From Methanococcoides sp. (lineage in GTDB: Archaea > Halobacteriota > Methanosarcinia > Methanosarcinales > Methanosarcinaceae), in assembly GCA_021108275.1 (NCBI GenBank), contig JAIORD010000044.1, positions 42,417 through 106,416 on the forward strand: a DNA stretch of 64,000 nucleotides, given 5' to 3'. The translations under genes were made by a program, and so were the position numbers. Below the pieces are notes generated by a model. It was not told where the DNA came from. It saw nothing but the letters and a program-made list of their open reading frames with translations, and searched no databases. Below, in pieces: positions 26,784-36,266 of the stretch (the stretch's first letter is position 1; each line of letters opens with the position of its first letter).

Positions 26784-27355
26784 TGGAATATCACCTTAGC
26801 ACACCCCTGAAAAAAGAGGATATCGAAGAACTCAACGCCGGCGACATTGTCTATATATCCGGAACAGTACTGACAGCCCGTGATGAAGCTCATGCGAGGA
26901 TCCTCGAACTAAAAGAAGAAGGTAAAGAACTTCCATTCAGCCTTGAAGGTGCAGCCATTTACCATTGTGGTCCACTTATGCAACAGACAGATGGAAAATG
27001 GAGAGTCGTTGCTGCAGGCCCTACGACAAGTGATAGAATGTCGAAGATGACACCTGCACTGCTTGAGAACTTCAATGTTCGTGTCCTTATTGGAAAGGGT
27101 GGAATGAACAATGTGGCTGATGCCATGAAAGAAAAATGCGTATATCTTGCCTATACCGGCGGATGTGCTGCCCTTGCATCAGGATCCATAAAGAACGTAC
27201 CTGCAGTCCACTGGCTCGACCTTGGAATGCCGGAAGCCGTGTGGGAACTTGAAGTTAATGAATTCGGACCACTTATAGTGGGAATAGACACAAAAGGAAA
27301 AGACCTTTTCACATCGATAAAAGAAAAGGCAAGAAGCTCATTTTTAAAACTTTGA
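26783..27355 (+). CDS. Fumarate hydratase, beta subunit (class I)
   Basis: 190 residues. [20 protein letters not shown] begins the swivelling beta domain, with [24 protein letters not shown] and a glycine-rich LIGKGGMNN motif that bind substrate. The stop of the alpha gene overlaps the start codon. The pair matches the two halves of fused class I fumarases and tartrate dehydratases; fumarase is the likelier identity in a methanogen. Confidence 0.93.
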   Translation: MEYHLSTPLKKEDIEELNAGDIVYISGTVLTARDEAHARILELKEEGKELPFSLEGAAIYHCGPLMQQTDGKWRVVAAGPTTSDRMSKMTPALLENFNVRVLIGKGGMNNVADAMKEKCVYLAYTGGCAALASGSIKNVPAVHWLDLGMPEAVWELEVNEFGPLIVGIDTKGKDLFTSIKEKARSSFLKL

Positions 27356-27396
27356 GCTTCTGATATTCTTTTTTTAATTCATTTATTTGACTGGCC

Positions 27397-27452
27397 ATTC
27401 GTTCATTTATTCATTCGTTCATTTATTCATTCGTTCATTTATTCATTCGTTC
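27397..27452. repeat. 16-bp tandem repeat, 3.5 copies
   Basis: ATTCGTTCATTTATTC repeats three and a half times without a mismatch, between the convergent fumarase and secretion genes. It is probably a replication-slippage microsatellite and likely varies between strains. Confidence 0.9.
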
Positions 27453-27503
27453 AACCGATAGCTCAACTATTCGATAGGCCAACATTCATAGTCCAGTCAT
27501 AGT

Positions 27504-28490
27504 TTAAAGCACTATGAATGACAGCCATGCAATTAACGTCAGGACGAAAGAGTGTTTCAGCCCGGCACTCAACTTCCCTTCCCCCATCTGTCCTGCAACA
27601 AGGCCACTCATGTAACCCTGGATGATGGTGGCATGGAAAAGTATACGTACAAAATTATCAGCATCGAAACTACCTATGAAAGAGCCACCGGCAGGTGCAG
27701 AAGATGAAGCTACACTTGCCATGTGCATAGTAGGAACGAACTTTGTGGCCAGCATCAATATCACAAAAATGAATACAAAGAATGACATGTAACTGATCAC
27801 AACATAAACAGCCATGTTACCACGGCGCTCCCGTTCAAGGGTCTTGATCTCACTTGCATCCCTTGCAGCAGCCTCGAGGACAAAAGAAACACGACCTCCT
27901 GCACGATTTGCCTGCGTGATAAGTGCTACTGACCGAGTAATAAGACTAGTGTTCATCCTTTTTCCGAAAGTCTCAAGCGTATCCTCAAAAGAGATACCCC
28001 ATGAAAGAGAAGCATCCATCTTACGGATCTCCGGGGTCATTTCACCGTATTCACCTTTTGCAACAGTTCCTACAGCAGACGGAAGGGTGAGGCCTGCTCT
28101 GCTCATCTCTGCAATATCACGAAGAAAATTTGGAAGATATTCCTCCACCTTGTTGATGTAACTTGCTTTACGAAAGTATGTCAATGCAGGAGGGAGCATA
28201 AATATCCAGCTTGAAATAATTAGAACATTATCAATGCTGGGTGTACCCCAGGTAAAGTACAAACCAGCAATCATGAATAGAATTGCTGCCGGTCCACTGA
28301 AGATCATGGCATAATAAGGATATGTTGAAAAGGAACCTTTGGGATCCTTCATGAAATCTCTTAAACGATCATCTTTCTTGACATCATCAAGCTTCATTAG
28401 GATGACCTGTTCTTCATATTCACTGAGCTGATCCTCATCAAGGTCATCAATTTCAACAATATTTTTTCCGGTCTTTTTATTGAACTTCAT
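27504..28490 (-). CDS. Type II/IV secretion F-domain membrane protein (second)
   Basis: 328 residues from the ATG at 28488-28490, chosen because GGAGG lies seven bases upstream; the preceding ATG at 28496 overlaps the site. The cytoplasmic F domain is at about 110-200 (NFLRDIAEMSRAGLTLPSAV, and later SLITRSVALITQANRAGG), with hydrophobic pairs at about 60-100 and 225-325. It is the inner-membrane platform subunit of archaeal type IV pilus-like machines. The order ATPase, F, F is standard for these operons. Confidence 0.85.
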   Translation of the reverse strand: MKFNKKTGKNIVEIDDLDEDQLSEYEEQVILMKLDDVKKDDRLRDFMKDPKGSFSTYPYYAMIFSGPAAILFMIAGLYFTWGTPSIDNVLIISSWIFMLPPALTYFRKASYINKVEEYLPNFLRDIAEMSRAGLTLPSAVGTVAKGEYGEMTPEIRKMDASLSWGISFEDTLETFGKRMNTSLITRSVALITQANRAGGRVSFVLEAAARDASEIKTLERERRGNMAVYVVISYMSFFVFIFVILMLATKFVPTMHMASVASSSAPAGGSFIGSFDADNFVRILFHATIIQGYMSGLVAGQMGEGKLSAGLKHSFVLTLIAWLSFIVL

Positions 28491-28492
28491 GA

Positions 28493-29413
28493 TCATTCCT
28501 CCGGAGTTAATAAACTTATTATCACGATAAACATCGCACTTCCAACTGGGATCAGGCCATAAACAAGAATGTATAGGAACATATCATCTGCACCACCCAT
28601 GAGTGATACGATAGCTATTGTGATAATAAGGAACAAAGGACCAGCCACAAATGCAGTAACATATGTCTCACCAAGAAGACCGAGAGTTTCCAGAAACTCT
28701 TTCTGTCTCTGCCTGTTATCAATGATATACTGTTCAGCCTTTATCTTGAAATATGGCTCAAGCTCACCACCAGAAGTTACAACGGTGATCGCACCCTGAA
28801 GGAATTCCTGTAACATCGGAGATGGTGTTGCAGATGCAAGGTTCTTCATTGCAGACACAAGGTTACTGCCAAGAACCTCCAGATCACGTACGAGATATTT
28901 TGCTTCAACGCACATTTCACCATAGATCTCATTGTTTGAAAGAGCACGGAAGAGATCGACAGGAAGAACTCCTGCACCAGACATTGCAGACATATAGTTG
29001 ATAGCATAAGGCAACATCTGTTCGATCCTGCGTTTTCTATCACCTGCGATTATAGCGGGATAATATTTCATTAATGAATAAACACTGCCAAAACATAAAG
29101 CTGCAAAAGTAAGTCCTCCAAAGACCGCTATCAGTATAGGCTGGTAAGGACGATAAGCAGCAGTCCATGCTGGAAAACCAAACCTATTTGCCTCTATAAC
29201 TGGCACACCAACAAGTGCTATAACAAAAAAGAATAGGAGAAGTATACCTAATGTGGCGATAATAGACATCAGGAGGACACCAGAAAGATATCGATCATAC
29301 CCCAGATTCATCCTGGACCTGAGGAGATTTTGTCTTAAGGAAAAATACTTTGAACGTTTGTCCACATAGTATTTACCAAAAAGAGCAAAAGCTATATTGA
29401 GATATTTATCCAT
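28493..29413 (-). CDS. Type II/IV secretion F-domain membrane protein (first)
   Basis: 306 residues. Two N-terminal membrane segments (about 40-70 and 88-115), then the cytoplasmic F domain (QMLPYAINYMSAMSGAGVLP, LGSNLVSAMKNLASATPSP) and two C-terminal segments (FVAGPLFLIITIAIVSLMGG). Its start overlaps the ATPase stop by eight bases and its stop overlaps the next gene, so the three are translationally coupled. Confidence 0.85.
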   Translation of the reverse strand: MDKYLNIAFALFGKYYVDKRSKYFSLRQNLLRSRMNLGYDRYLSGVLLMSIIATLGILLLFFFVIALVGVPVIEANRFGFPAWTAAYRPYQPILIAVFGGLTFAALCFGSVYSLMKYYPAIIAGDRKRRIEQMLPYAINYMSAMSGAGVLPVDLFRALSNNEIYGEMCVEAKYLVRDLEVLGSNLVSAMKNLASATPSPMLQEFLQGAITVVTSGGELEPYFKIKAEQYIIDNRQRQKEFLETLGLLGETYVTAFVAGPLFLIITIAIVSLMGGADDMFLYILVYGLIPVGSAMFIVIISLLTPEE

Positions 29414-31325
29414 TCAGATCCTGCCTTACAACTTTCAATAATGTTTCAGGCTCACGCCTGTGCGCAACCACTATCTTGGAGAAATCCCTGAAGTATGTGA
29501 TATTCTTCAAGCGTGACCATTCGAGAACGTCTTGACGCTCCTGTAATTCTTCCTTGACCTTAGCATCATCCCAGCCTCTTGATTCCATTAGATCATCAAG
29601 GACGTAGGAACGACCGGAATATTGGAACAGGTCTTTTGCTGCATTCCACACAAATACCTCATTAGTCAGAAGTTCACCAGACCTTGGATCAACCCCTATG
29701 ATCTCGGTAAGTGATTTACATCTCCTTACCCTCTCATCCCCAATTTTCACCTGTGCCTGAATTGCTACAATATCAAGAGCTTGAATCATGATCCTGGGAA
29801 CATTGATGGGAGGATTCTCAAGCCTGTGTACGATCGATGATACGGAATCTGCATGCATAGTGGAAAATGTTGTGTGCCCTGTGGACATTGCCTGGAAAAG
29901 CACATATGCTTCAGCACCCCTAACTTCACCCACGAGGATAAATTCCGGACGCTGACGAAGTGCAGCCTTCAAAAGTTCATACATCTCAATGGAACCTTTA
30001 TTTTCACCTCCAAAAGCATCACGCGTAACACCAGGTATCCAATTAGGGTGAGCAAGGTTCAATTCTCTTGTATCTTCAATGGAAACAATTTTCATTTCAG
30101 GCTGAATAAAAGTGGAAATAGCATTCATCGCAGTGGTCTTGCCTGAAGCAGTGCCGCCTGCGAAAATGAGACTCCTACTTGAATCAACAGCAAGCCAGAG
30201 ATATGCCAGCATTGCAGTAGAAAATGTATGATAGCCCACAAGATCACCAGGCATAATTGGATTCTCATTGAATCTACGAATAGTAAAAGTACTTCCCCTT
30301 GTGGTGATCTCCCTTCCAAGAGTCATCTGTATACGGGAACCATCAGGCAATGTTGCGTCCAAGATTGGATTCGCAATGGAAATATGTTTGCCACAAATTT
30401 GAGCTAGCCTTATGATCAAAGCATTTAATACATCTTCATCATCGAAAATTATATTGGAAGGTATGGATTCATACTTCTTATGATAAACATAAACAGGAGT
30501 GTTCGGACCATCGCCTGAAATATCCTCGATCTCCAGATCACGCATAATGGCATCTACTTCACCATAACCAAGATAATCACGAATAATGTAATAATTGATC
30601 TTCTCGCGAGTTATGGTGGTGATTCTGATCCTGTAATCGATCAGGAAAGAATTAACATTTGACCTCAGATACTCTTCAGAATCAAGTCTGTTCATACTTT
30701 TCAGATGAGCATCCATAACTTCGCCAAGACGTTCTTTTATCATCTTGAAAAGCCTTGTTTCCTCTTTGGAAAGTTCAGGTTCAAGTACCTGGTATAGGTA
30801 TTCATGAATATCAGGATTATAAGCCACTCTAATGTAAGAATATGGTGGATTCACATTATAGAATTCCATTTCTTTATAAGCAGAATCTGCTGGAAGGGCT
30901 ATTTCTACAAGAGGACCGTGTTTTGCGAGATCATAATCTTCCAGTTCAAAAGCTTTTGGACTAATCATATTCAAGAACTTCTTGAAAAACGAATCAGGTT
31001 TGATCTCAAGTGGGATATCTTCTGGAAGGGGGTTCTCTGCACCAAGTTCATTCAGGGTCTTTTCCCATGCTGAATTGACCCCATCCGGTAACTTTGAGGA
31101 ATCGTCTACATTTTCATCGGCAAGATCAAGCAACCCCTCAATATCGCTCTCCAGTTCTTCTTTAGAAAGGAGCTCGGACTGAGAATCATCTTCAACGGCC
31201 TCTACAATATTTGACAATTGATCTTCCGAGGATTTACTCGTACCCACTTCCCCTAAAGATGAACTTGGTGACAAGTCATCCTCTACCACATCTATTGTAT
31301 TCATTGTAATATTCTCCGCAGACAT
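29406..31325 (-). CDS. Type II/IV secretion ATPase (GspE/PilB-like)
   Basis: 639 residues. The first 110 residues are acidic and low-complexity (serine/aspartate/glutamate-rich). The N2 domain is at about 150-290. The RecA-like core has Walker A LIFAGGTASGKTTAM, Asp box IEDTRELN, Walker B EFILVGEVRGAEAY, and His box TGHTTFSTMHAD. It powers assembly or retraction of pilus-like filaments. No pilin, prepilin peptidase or archaellin gene is in the window, so the filament genes lie elsewhere. Confidence 0.92.
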   Translation of the reverse strand: MSAENITMNTIDVVEDDLSPSSSLGEVGTSKSSEDQLSNIVEAVEDDSQSELLSKEELESDIEGLLDLADENVDDSSKLPDGVNSAWEKTLNELGAENPLPEDIPLEIKPDSFFKKFLNMISPKAFELEDYDLAKHGPLVEIALPADSAYKEMEFYNVNPPYSYIRVAYNPDIHEYLYQVLEPELSKEETRLFKMIKERLGEVMDAHLKSMNRLDSEEYLRSNVNSFLIDYRIRITTITREKINYYIIRDYLGYGEVDAIMRDLEIEDISGDGPNTPVYVYHKKYESIPSNIIFDDEDVLNALIIRLAQICGKHISIANPILDATLPDGSRIQMTLGREITTRGSTFTIRRFNENPIMPGDLVGYHTFSTAMLAYLWLAVDSSRSLIFAGGTASGKTTAMNAISTFIQPEMKIVSIEDTRELNLAHPNWIPGVTRDAFGGENKGSIEMYELLKAALRQRPEFILVGEVRGAEAYVLFQAMSTGHTTFSTMHADSVSSIVHRLENPPINVPRIMIQALDIVAIQAQVKIGDERVRRCKSLTEIIGVDPRSGELLTNEVFVWNAAKDLFQYSGRSYVLDDLMESRGWDDAKVKEELQERQDVLEWSRLKNITYFRDFSKIVVAHRREPETLLKVVRQDLNG

Positions 31326-31642
31326 ATTTTCGTCTTTTTTGCATCGAACCCATTATCAGAACTTTCTATCATTCTACCAAACCTTTTGTGATCGATATTT
31401 TTTATGGACCAAAATAGAGGGACTGCCCCCATGATATATCTTCATTATTGTGCAGATTGAGTACATTCGCTTACTGCAAATTGCACAGCATTATTATCAT
31501 TATGATAATTATAGTACCGTTTTATAAAAGATTATTGGTTATACAATAGGTAAAACTAGCATCAACACAACCCAGAAAGGTCAGCCAATGTAAACCTATA
31601 TATCCAGAAAAATGAAAGTACTAAAGAGATAAAGGTGAGACA
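31326..31642 (+). promoter_or_regulatory. deoA: AMP phosphorylase promoter region
   Basis: TATA-like CTATATAT at 31596-31603 is placed to start transcription near 31626, 17 bases before the ATG; AAAGGTGAG serves as ribosome-binding site. The rest of this divergent 317-bp gap has a short symmetrical ATTATTATCATTATGATAATTA-like patch near 31494 and nothing else seen. Confidence 0.55.
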
Positions 31643-33163
31643 ATGCAACTAAAAGTACAACCCATTGATGTCAAAGTAGGCAAATATAAAGTGATCCTGA
31701 ACACAATTGATGCTAAGGAACTAGGTGTCAATGAAGGAGATAGGGTACGTATAAGGGACCACGAGACCCTAACAGCTATCGTGGATTTCACAGAAGATAT
31801 GATATCACCCGGCATGATAGGATTATACCATGAAGTGAAAGAGGCACTGAATAAGGAATGGACCGAGACGGTCGAGGTATTCCCTGCTGAAAAACCAAAG
31901 TCCACATACATTATTAGAAAGACAATGGATGGACAGAAGCTCACAAAGGAAGAGATAGACATACTTGTGAAGGATATTGTCGAAGAGAACCTTGCCGAGA
32001 TAGAAATTGCTGCATTCCTCACTGCCACATACATAAACGACATGACCGATGATGAAACCGAATGGCTTACCCGTGCCATGATAGATTCTGGAGACACATT
32101 GGATTTCGAGACTCATCCAATAATGGATAAACACTCCATCGGAGGAGTTCCCGGAAATAAGATCTCATTGCTAATCGTTCCCATAGTAGCTGCAAACGGG
32201 TTACTCATCCCAAAGACCAGCTCAAGGGCAATTACTGGTGCAGGAGGGACCGCAGACCTGATGGAGATACTTGCACCTGTTGAGTTCGATGCTGCTGAAA
32301 TTAAGAGGATGACCGAAGAGGTCGGTGGCGTACTTGTCTGGGGTGGTGCTACCAATATTGCACCTGCGGATGATAAGCTCATAAAGGTCGAATACCCGCT
32401 TTCAATTGACCCGCATTGCCAGATGCTCGCATCCATCATGGCAAAGAAAGGTGCCATTGGTGCAGACCATGTCGTAATGGACATACCCACAGGCCCCGGT
32501 ACGAAGATCAAGAACGTACAGGAAGGAAGAAAGCTCGCAAGAGACTTGATCAATCTCGGAGACAGGCTTGGTATGGATGTGGATTGTGCTCTGACCTATG
32601 GTGCCTCCCCCGTGGGACGCACTATCGGACCTGCACTTGAGGTGATCGAGGCATTGAAGGTCCTTGAGAGCTTTGAGGGACCGAACAGCTTGATAGAGAA
32701 GAGTGTATCCCTTGCAGGAATGCTTCTTGAGATGGGAAATGTGGCTGGCAAAGACCAGGGATATGACCTTGCCATTGAGACCCTCAAGAACGGAAAGGCA
32801 CTGGAAAAGTTCAAAGAGATCATCAAGATACAGGGTGGAAATCCTGATGTGACCCACAAGGACATTTCCGTGGGAGAGTTCACTGAAGATATTATTGCCC
32901 CTAATAACGGATATATACTTGAGATGGACAACAAACGCCTTGTTCAGATCGCCAGGCTTGCAGGAGCACCTAACGATAAAGGTGCAGGAATACTTTTGCA
33001 TAAGAAACATGGAGAACCTTTGAAAGAAGGAGAAAACATGATGACCATTTATGCAGAGAAGAAATCAAAACTTGAAAACGCAGCCAAGAGCGCAAAGGAA
33101 CGACCACCTTTCATCGTAGAGGGAATGATGCTGGAGCGTATCCAGAGTTTCAAGGAGATCTAA
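31643..33163 (+). CDS. deoA: AMP phosphorylase
   Basis: 506 residues, the usual length of the archaeal enzyme, which is longer than bacterial thymidine phosphorylase by an N-terminal domain of about 85 residues. The pyrimidine-phosphorylase core shows HSIGGVPGNKISLLIVPIVA (the phosphate-binding KHSIGGV signature), TSSRAITGAGGTADLMEILA and the C-terminal NNGYILEMDNKRLVQIARLAG. The enzyme splits AMP with phosphate to ribose 1,5-bisphosphate, feeding the archaeal nucleotide-salvage route through R15P isomerase and form III RubisCO, as established for Thermococcus. trm56 starts 5 bp later. Confidence 0.95.
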   Translation: MQLKVQPIDVKVGKYKVILNTIDAKELGVNEGDRVRIRDHETLTAIVDFTEDMISPGMIGLYHEVKEALNKEWTETVEVFPAEKPKSTYIIRKTMDGQKLTKEEIDILVKDIVEENLAEIEIAAFLTATYINDMTDDETEWLTRAMIDSGDTLDFETHPIMDKHSIGGVPGNKISLLIVPIVAANGLLIPKTSSRAITGAGGTADLMEILAPVEFDAAEIKRMTEEVGGVLVWGGATNIAPADDKLIKVEYPLSIDPHCQMLASIMAKKGAIGADHVVMDIPTGPGTKIKNVQEGRKLARDLINLGDRLGMDVDCALTYGASPVGRTIGPALEVIEALKVLESFEGPNSLIEKSVSLAGMLLEMGNVAGKDQGYDLAIETLKNGKALEKFKEIIKIQGGNPDVTHKDISVGEFTEDIIAPNNGYILEMDNKRLVQIARLAGAPNDKGAGILLHKKHGEPLKEGENMMTIYAEKKSKLENAAKSAKERPPFIVEGMMLERIQSFKEI

Positions 33164-33168
33164 TTAAA

Positions 33169-33705
33169 ATGCAAAAGATTGTGATCCTCCGACTCGGACA
33201 TCGTCCAGAGAGGGATAAAAGGATAACCACCCATGTAGGCCTTACAGCCCGGGCTCTCGGTGCTGAAGGAATGCTCTTGGCATCCAATGATAAAGGCATT
33301 AAAAATGCCATCGAGGATGTAGCTGACCGCTGGGGTGGCGATTTCTATGTTGAGAACGATGTGAACTGGAAAGAGGAGATCATTAAATGGAAAGAAGATG
33401 GCGGAAAAGTCTGCCACCTTTCCATGTACGGAATAAATCTTCCTGATGCTGCCGGAGAGATAAAATTGTGCGACAAGCTCATGATCGCAGTCGGTGCTGA
33501 AAAAGTTCCAACCGAGATATACAATCTGGCAGACTGGAACGTTGCTATTGGAAATCAGCCACATTCCGAAGTTGCCGCTGTTGCACTCACAATGGACAGG
33601 ATAGCACAGGAAGAACCGCTAAAGCGCGAATTTGGAGATGCGGAACTCACCATTGTCCCAATGGAACGCGGAAAACGAGTTATTAACAATACCATAGAAG
33701 AGTGA
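33169..33705 (+). CDS. trm56: tRNA (cytidine-56 2'-O)-methyltransferase
   Basis: 178 residues. The SPOUT methyltransferase fold with KIVILRLGHRPERDKRITTH at the N-terminus is the typical aTrm56 opening. LSMYGINLPDA and MIAVGAEKVPTEIYNLADWN form the AdoMet knot, then VAIGNQPHSEVAAVALTMDR. It methylates C56 of the tRNA T-loop in archaea. It starts 5 bp after AMP phosphorylase, so the two genes are co-transcribed. Confidence 0.93.
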   Translation: MQKIVILRLGHRPERDKRITTHVGLTARALGAEGMLLASNDKGIKNAIEDVADRWGGDFYVENDVNWKEEIIKWKEDGGKVCHLSMYGINLPDAAGEIKLCDKLMIAVGAEKVPTEIYNLADWNVAIGNQPHSEVAAVALTMDRIAQEEPLKREFGDAELTIVPMERGKRVINNTIEE

Positions 33706-33809
33706 GACCAGCATGGTCCACTCTTTTTGATATTTCTAGTTCAAAAGGGCTGCTGGCATTCATTCAATATTTTGTATTCAGCTTTCCTTTTTTACTTTAC
33801 TTTTTCATT

Positions 33810-33980
33810 TCACACATCGTCATCTTCCTCAGGAGAAGCGACCGCAACTCCCCTATTTACCGGTGGTTTGTCAAACTTCCCATAGCCACGGTGTTTTTTG
33901 CTGCCAGGTGCTTTTGACTGCTCCATCATCAGTTCATCCAGTTCTTCGTCTGAAAGTTCTTCATGCTCTTTTTCTGCCAT
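33810..33980 (-). CDS. Small acidic protein, unknown
   Basis: 56 residues beginning MAEKEHEELSDEELDELMME, then GSKKHRGYGKFDKPP and an acidic end. The ATG overlaps the TGA of the Nif3-family gene (ATGATGG) and the coupled AAGGTGAG site lies upstream, so it is very probably translated. No domain recognised; disordered and charged, perhaps an adaptor. Confidence 0.65.
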   Translation of the reverse strand: MAEKEHEELSDEELDELMMEQSKAPGSKKHRGYGKFDKPPVNRGVAVASPEEDDDV

Positions 33981-34720
33981 CATCTCACCTTGATGAAAGG
34001 ATCGTTCGCAATGAATTCAACATCGATCTTTAATAAGTCCTTCAAACGTTCACAGAGAGTTTCCATTGCAGGGTTTTCTGTTGCATAATGGGTCGCATCT
34101 ACCAAGAGCAGGTCATCATAGCTGCGGAGAACATCGTGTTTGAGTTCAGCGGAAACATAGGCATCCACATCGTTGTCTCTTGCGATATCGAGATAGTCGT
34201 CCTTGAAACCACTGCCACCAAAGACCATTACTTTTTTAATTGTATCCTTTTCCCCAACATACTGAAGATGAGTGTTCAGACTTTTTGCCACATGGTCGAT
34301 GAACACATCCAGAGGACATTCATCGATAGTACCTATCCGCCCCATGCCCACCTCATATACGTCGTTAAGACCCAGACGTTGAGCGAGCACATCGTTCACA
34401 CCACCCTTTGCACTGTCATAGTTCGTATGCATTGAATAAAGGGATATTTCATTGTCAAATGCAATTTTCAGCAATCCTGCAAGCTCTTTTGATATAAGGT
34501 TCACAGAATGGAATATCAATGTGTGATGAGTGATGAGCATGTCTGCGCCTATCTGTGCTGCACGTTCCAGGACATATTCGGTGGGGTCAAGTGCAACTGC
34601 GATTCTTTTGATATCGTTGTCAAGGTCAAGTGTGAGACCTATACGACCAATATCGAAATCCTCTGCAAGTTCAGGAGAGGCAATCTCCTCAAGTGTTTCG
34701 ACTACTTTTGATAGCTCCAT
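33980..34720 (-). CDS. Nif3-family dinuclear metal-centre protein
   Basis: 246 residues. DMLITHHTLIFHSVN supplies the adjacent metal-binding histidines, YSMHTNYDSAKGGVNDVLA the next histidine and aspartate, and DATHYATENPAMETLCERL the C-terminal histidine and glutamate. This is the YbgI/Nif3 (DUF34) metal-site pattern. The family has been called GTP cyclohydrolase I type 2-like by homology; its true reaction is uncertain. It is the first gene of a two-gene unit with the small acidic protein. Confidence 0.88.
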   Translation of the reverse strand: MELSKVVETLEEIASPELAEDFDIGRIGLTLDLDNDIKRIAVALDPTEYVLERAAQIGADMLITHHTLIFHSVNLISKELAGLLKIAFDNEISLYSMHTNYDSAKGGVNDVLAQRLGLNDVYEVGMGRIGTIDECPLDVFIDHVAKSLNTHLQYVGEKDTIKKVMVFGGSGFKDDYLDIARDNDVDAYVSAELKHDVLRSYDDLLLVDATHYATENPAMETLCERLKDLLKIDVEFIANDPFIKVR

Positions 34721-34740
34721 GCTATATCAATAAAATTCTT

Positions 34741-35086
34741 GGAAATATCAAGTTATCGGAAAAACAAGAGTAAGTAAGATTAAAACATGTTAATTTTAAA
34801 ATGATAAAACAATAAGATCCTGATCAAATCGATACATTTATAACCGTTATGTTCGTTCATACATAACGCTTGCTTAGACTATGTTAAATTCGAATGTATG
34901 ACCGCTAAAGGATGCAAACCGGCACATTTGGATAGCTGATTTCCACTAAGCCATCCATTAGAACTGCCACATTGCCCGTTCATCTACTCCGTTAGAACAG
35001 CAGCAGTTATTGACCACAGTGGTCATACGATCGTATTTTTAACAGATATGATGTAAAATCAAAATTATGAAACAATAGGTGAAACC
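34741..35086 (+). promoter_or_regulatory. Palindrome-rich upstream region of the NadC/ModD-like gene
   Basis: 346 non-coding bases. GTTATGT / ACATAAC arms (34846-34867, 8-base spacer) lie next to a TATA-like ATTTATAA. Nearer the gene, TGACCACAGTGGTCA (35011-35025) and ATACGATCGTAT (35025-35036) are perfect abutting palindromes about 50-75 bases before the start. These look like operators. A leader of more than 200 nt would follow if the distal TATA is used; no known riboswitch is recognised. Confidence 0.5.
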
Positions 35087-35878
35087 ATGATCGAAGAATT
35101 CGAACATTATCTGCTTGAGGATTGCCCCTACGGAGATGAGACCACAGAACTGCTAGGTATCGAAGGAGAAGGAAGGCTGACGATCAGGTCAAGAGACCCC
35201 GGTATTGCCTCCTGTGCAGACGATCTGGCAGAATTCTATGAGAAGAAAGGCTTGAAAGTGAACATGCATCTTGAAAACGGGAAAGGGTTTGTAGAGAATG
35301 CTGTACTTTTCGAAGCGGAAGGTGACCTGCGTAAGCTTTTCAAGCTCTGGAGAATCTCACAGACATTTCTTTCAATGACCTGCGCCATTGCCACAAAGAC
35401 AAGGAAAATGGTGGACAGTGCAAGACAAGTGAACCCTGATATCATGATAGCCACAAGCAGGAAGGCACATCCCGGCTTTCGTAAATACGAATTAAGGTCC
35501 GTGCATGTCGGTGGCGGAGATCATCATCGCAATTCCCTTAGTGATTCCATCCTTATAACTCAGAACCACTTCAACGTGGTAGGTTCTTTTGAAAAGCTCA
35601 GGGCCATGAGAAAGATAGAGATAGAACCACGCACAAAAGAGGAAGTTTTTTAGTACGCCCCCATAGCAGATATTCTGCTACTTGATCATTACAGCCCTGA
35701 AGAGCTAAAGGAAGTGGCACCAAAGCTTAGAGAGATAAATCCAAAGCTCGAACTTGCTGTAGGCGGTATTTCATTCGAGGATATCCCAAAATATGCGGCT
35801 TCAGTGGATTTTGTCGTTACAACAGCACCATTTTATGCAAGTCCTTTTGACCTTACAACTAACATCGAGAGGTTGTGA
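35087..35878 (+). CDS. NadC/ModD-like phosphoribosyltransferase, read through an internal TAG
   Basis: An ATG with GGTG upstream opens a frame that meets TAG at 35651-35653 (codon 189) and then continues without a break to TGA at 35876-35878. The part before TAG has the family marks LEDCPYGDETTELL, MIATSRKAHPGFRKYELR and HVGGGDHHRNSLSDSILI. The part after it supplies the missing end of the barrel: ADILLLDHYSPEELKEV, LELAVGGISFEDIPKYA and VVTTAPFYASP, matching the usual LDN and SGGI elements. The full product would be 263 residues, near normal for the family; the 188-residue product would lack the C-terminal barrel strands. ModD-type proteins are linked to molybdenum genes, NadC makes nicotinate mononucleotide; context does not decide. 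Pyrrolysine insertion or a nonsense mutation are the options. Confidence 0.75.
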
Positions 35879-36266
35879 ACGGGGAGTTTCAAGATGCCAA
35901 TATTCCCGATCAGTAAGAAGAATAGCAGGATCTAAACAACTAAAAGCCTGAAAAATGAAATAGAAAATAGGTTTTCTACAGAGGCCATTTGGCTCTTTTC
36001 TTATTTCCATTTTCTTACAAGATAGAAACAAAGCAATACACCAGCAATAGCCATCATCCCAGTAAATAAGGATCCTATCTTAGGCTCACTCTCATATATC
36101 AATTTTTCACTGAGAAATGAAGTATTTAGCTTTCTCTGTTGAACCCTGAACCCCTATAATTATTGATAATACTTTTACGTACCATTTATACCATATGCAT
36201 TCTGCCAGCAAAATAAGTAAATAATAAGTAATCACAAAATTAGTATAAGGTAATTGGGGGTATTAA
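35879..36266. other. Intergenic stretch with weak hairpins
   Basis: TAGAAAA / TTTTCTA arms at 35961-35978 and a GAGGCC / GGCTC arm pair at 35981-35995 followed by TTTTC could terminate the NadC/ModD-like gene. A decayed membrane-anchor fragment on the minus strand occupies 36001-36153. Confidence 0.4.
36001..36153 (-). pseudogene. Possible remnant of a membrane-anchored protein
   Basis: Minus-strand frame of 50 codons without a start codon, reading SFLSEKLIYESEPKIGSLF, then GMMAIAGVLLCFYLVRKWK and stop. A hydrophobic segment with a short basic tail is typical of the C-terminal anchor of archaeal surface proteins. It is closed upstream by TAG (36154-36156) and TAA. Likely the tail of a lost gene. 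Confidence 0.35.

Noticed and set aside
27397..27452. Tandem repeat as a replication origin or regulatory array
   Set aside because: Simple 16-bp slippage-type repeat between convergent genes with no associated initiator gene.
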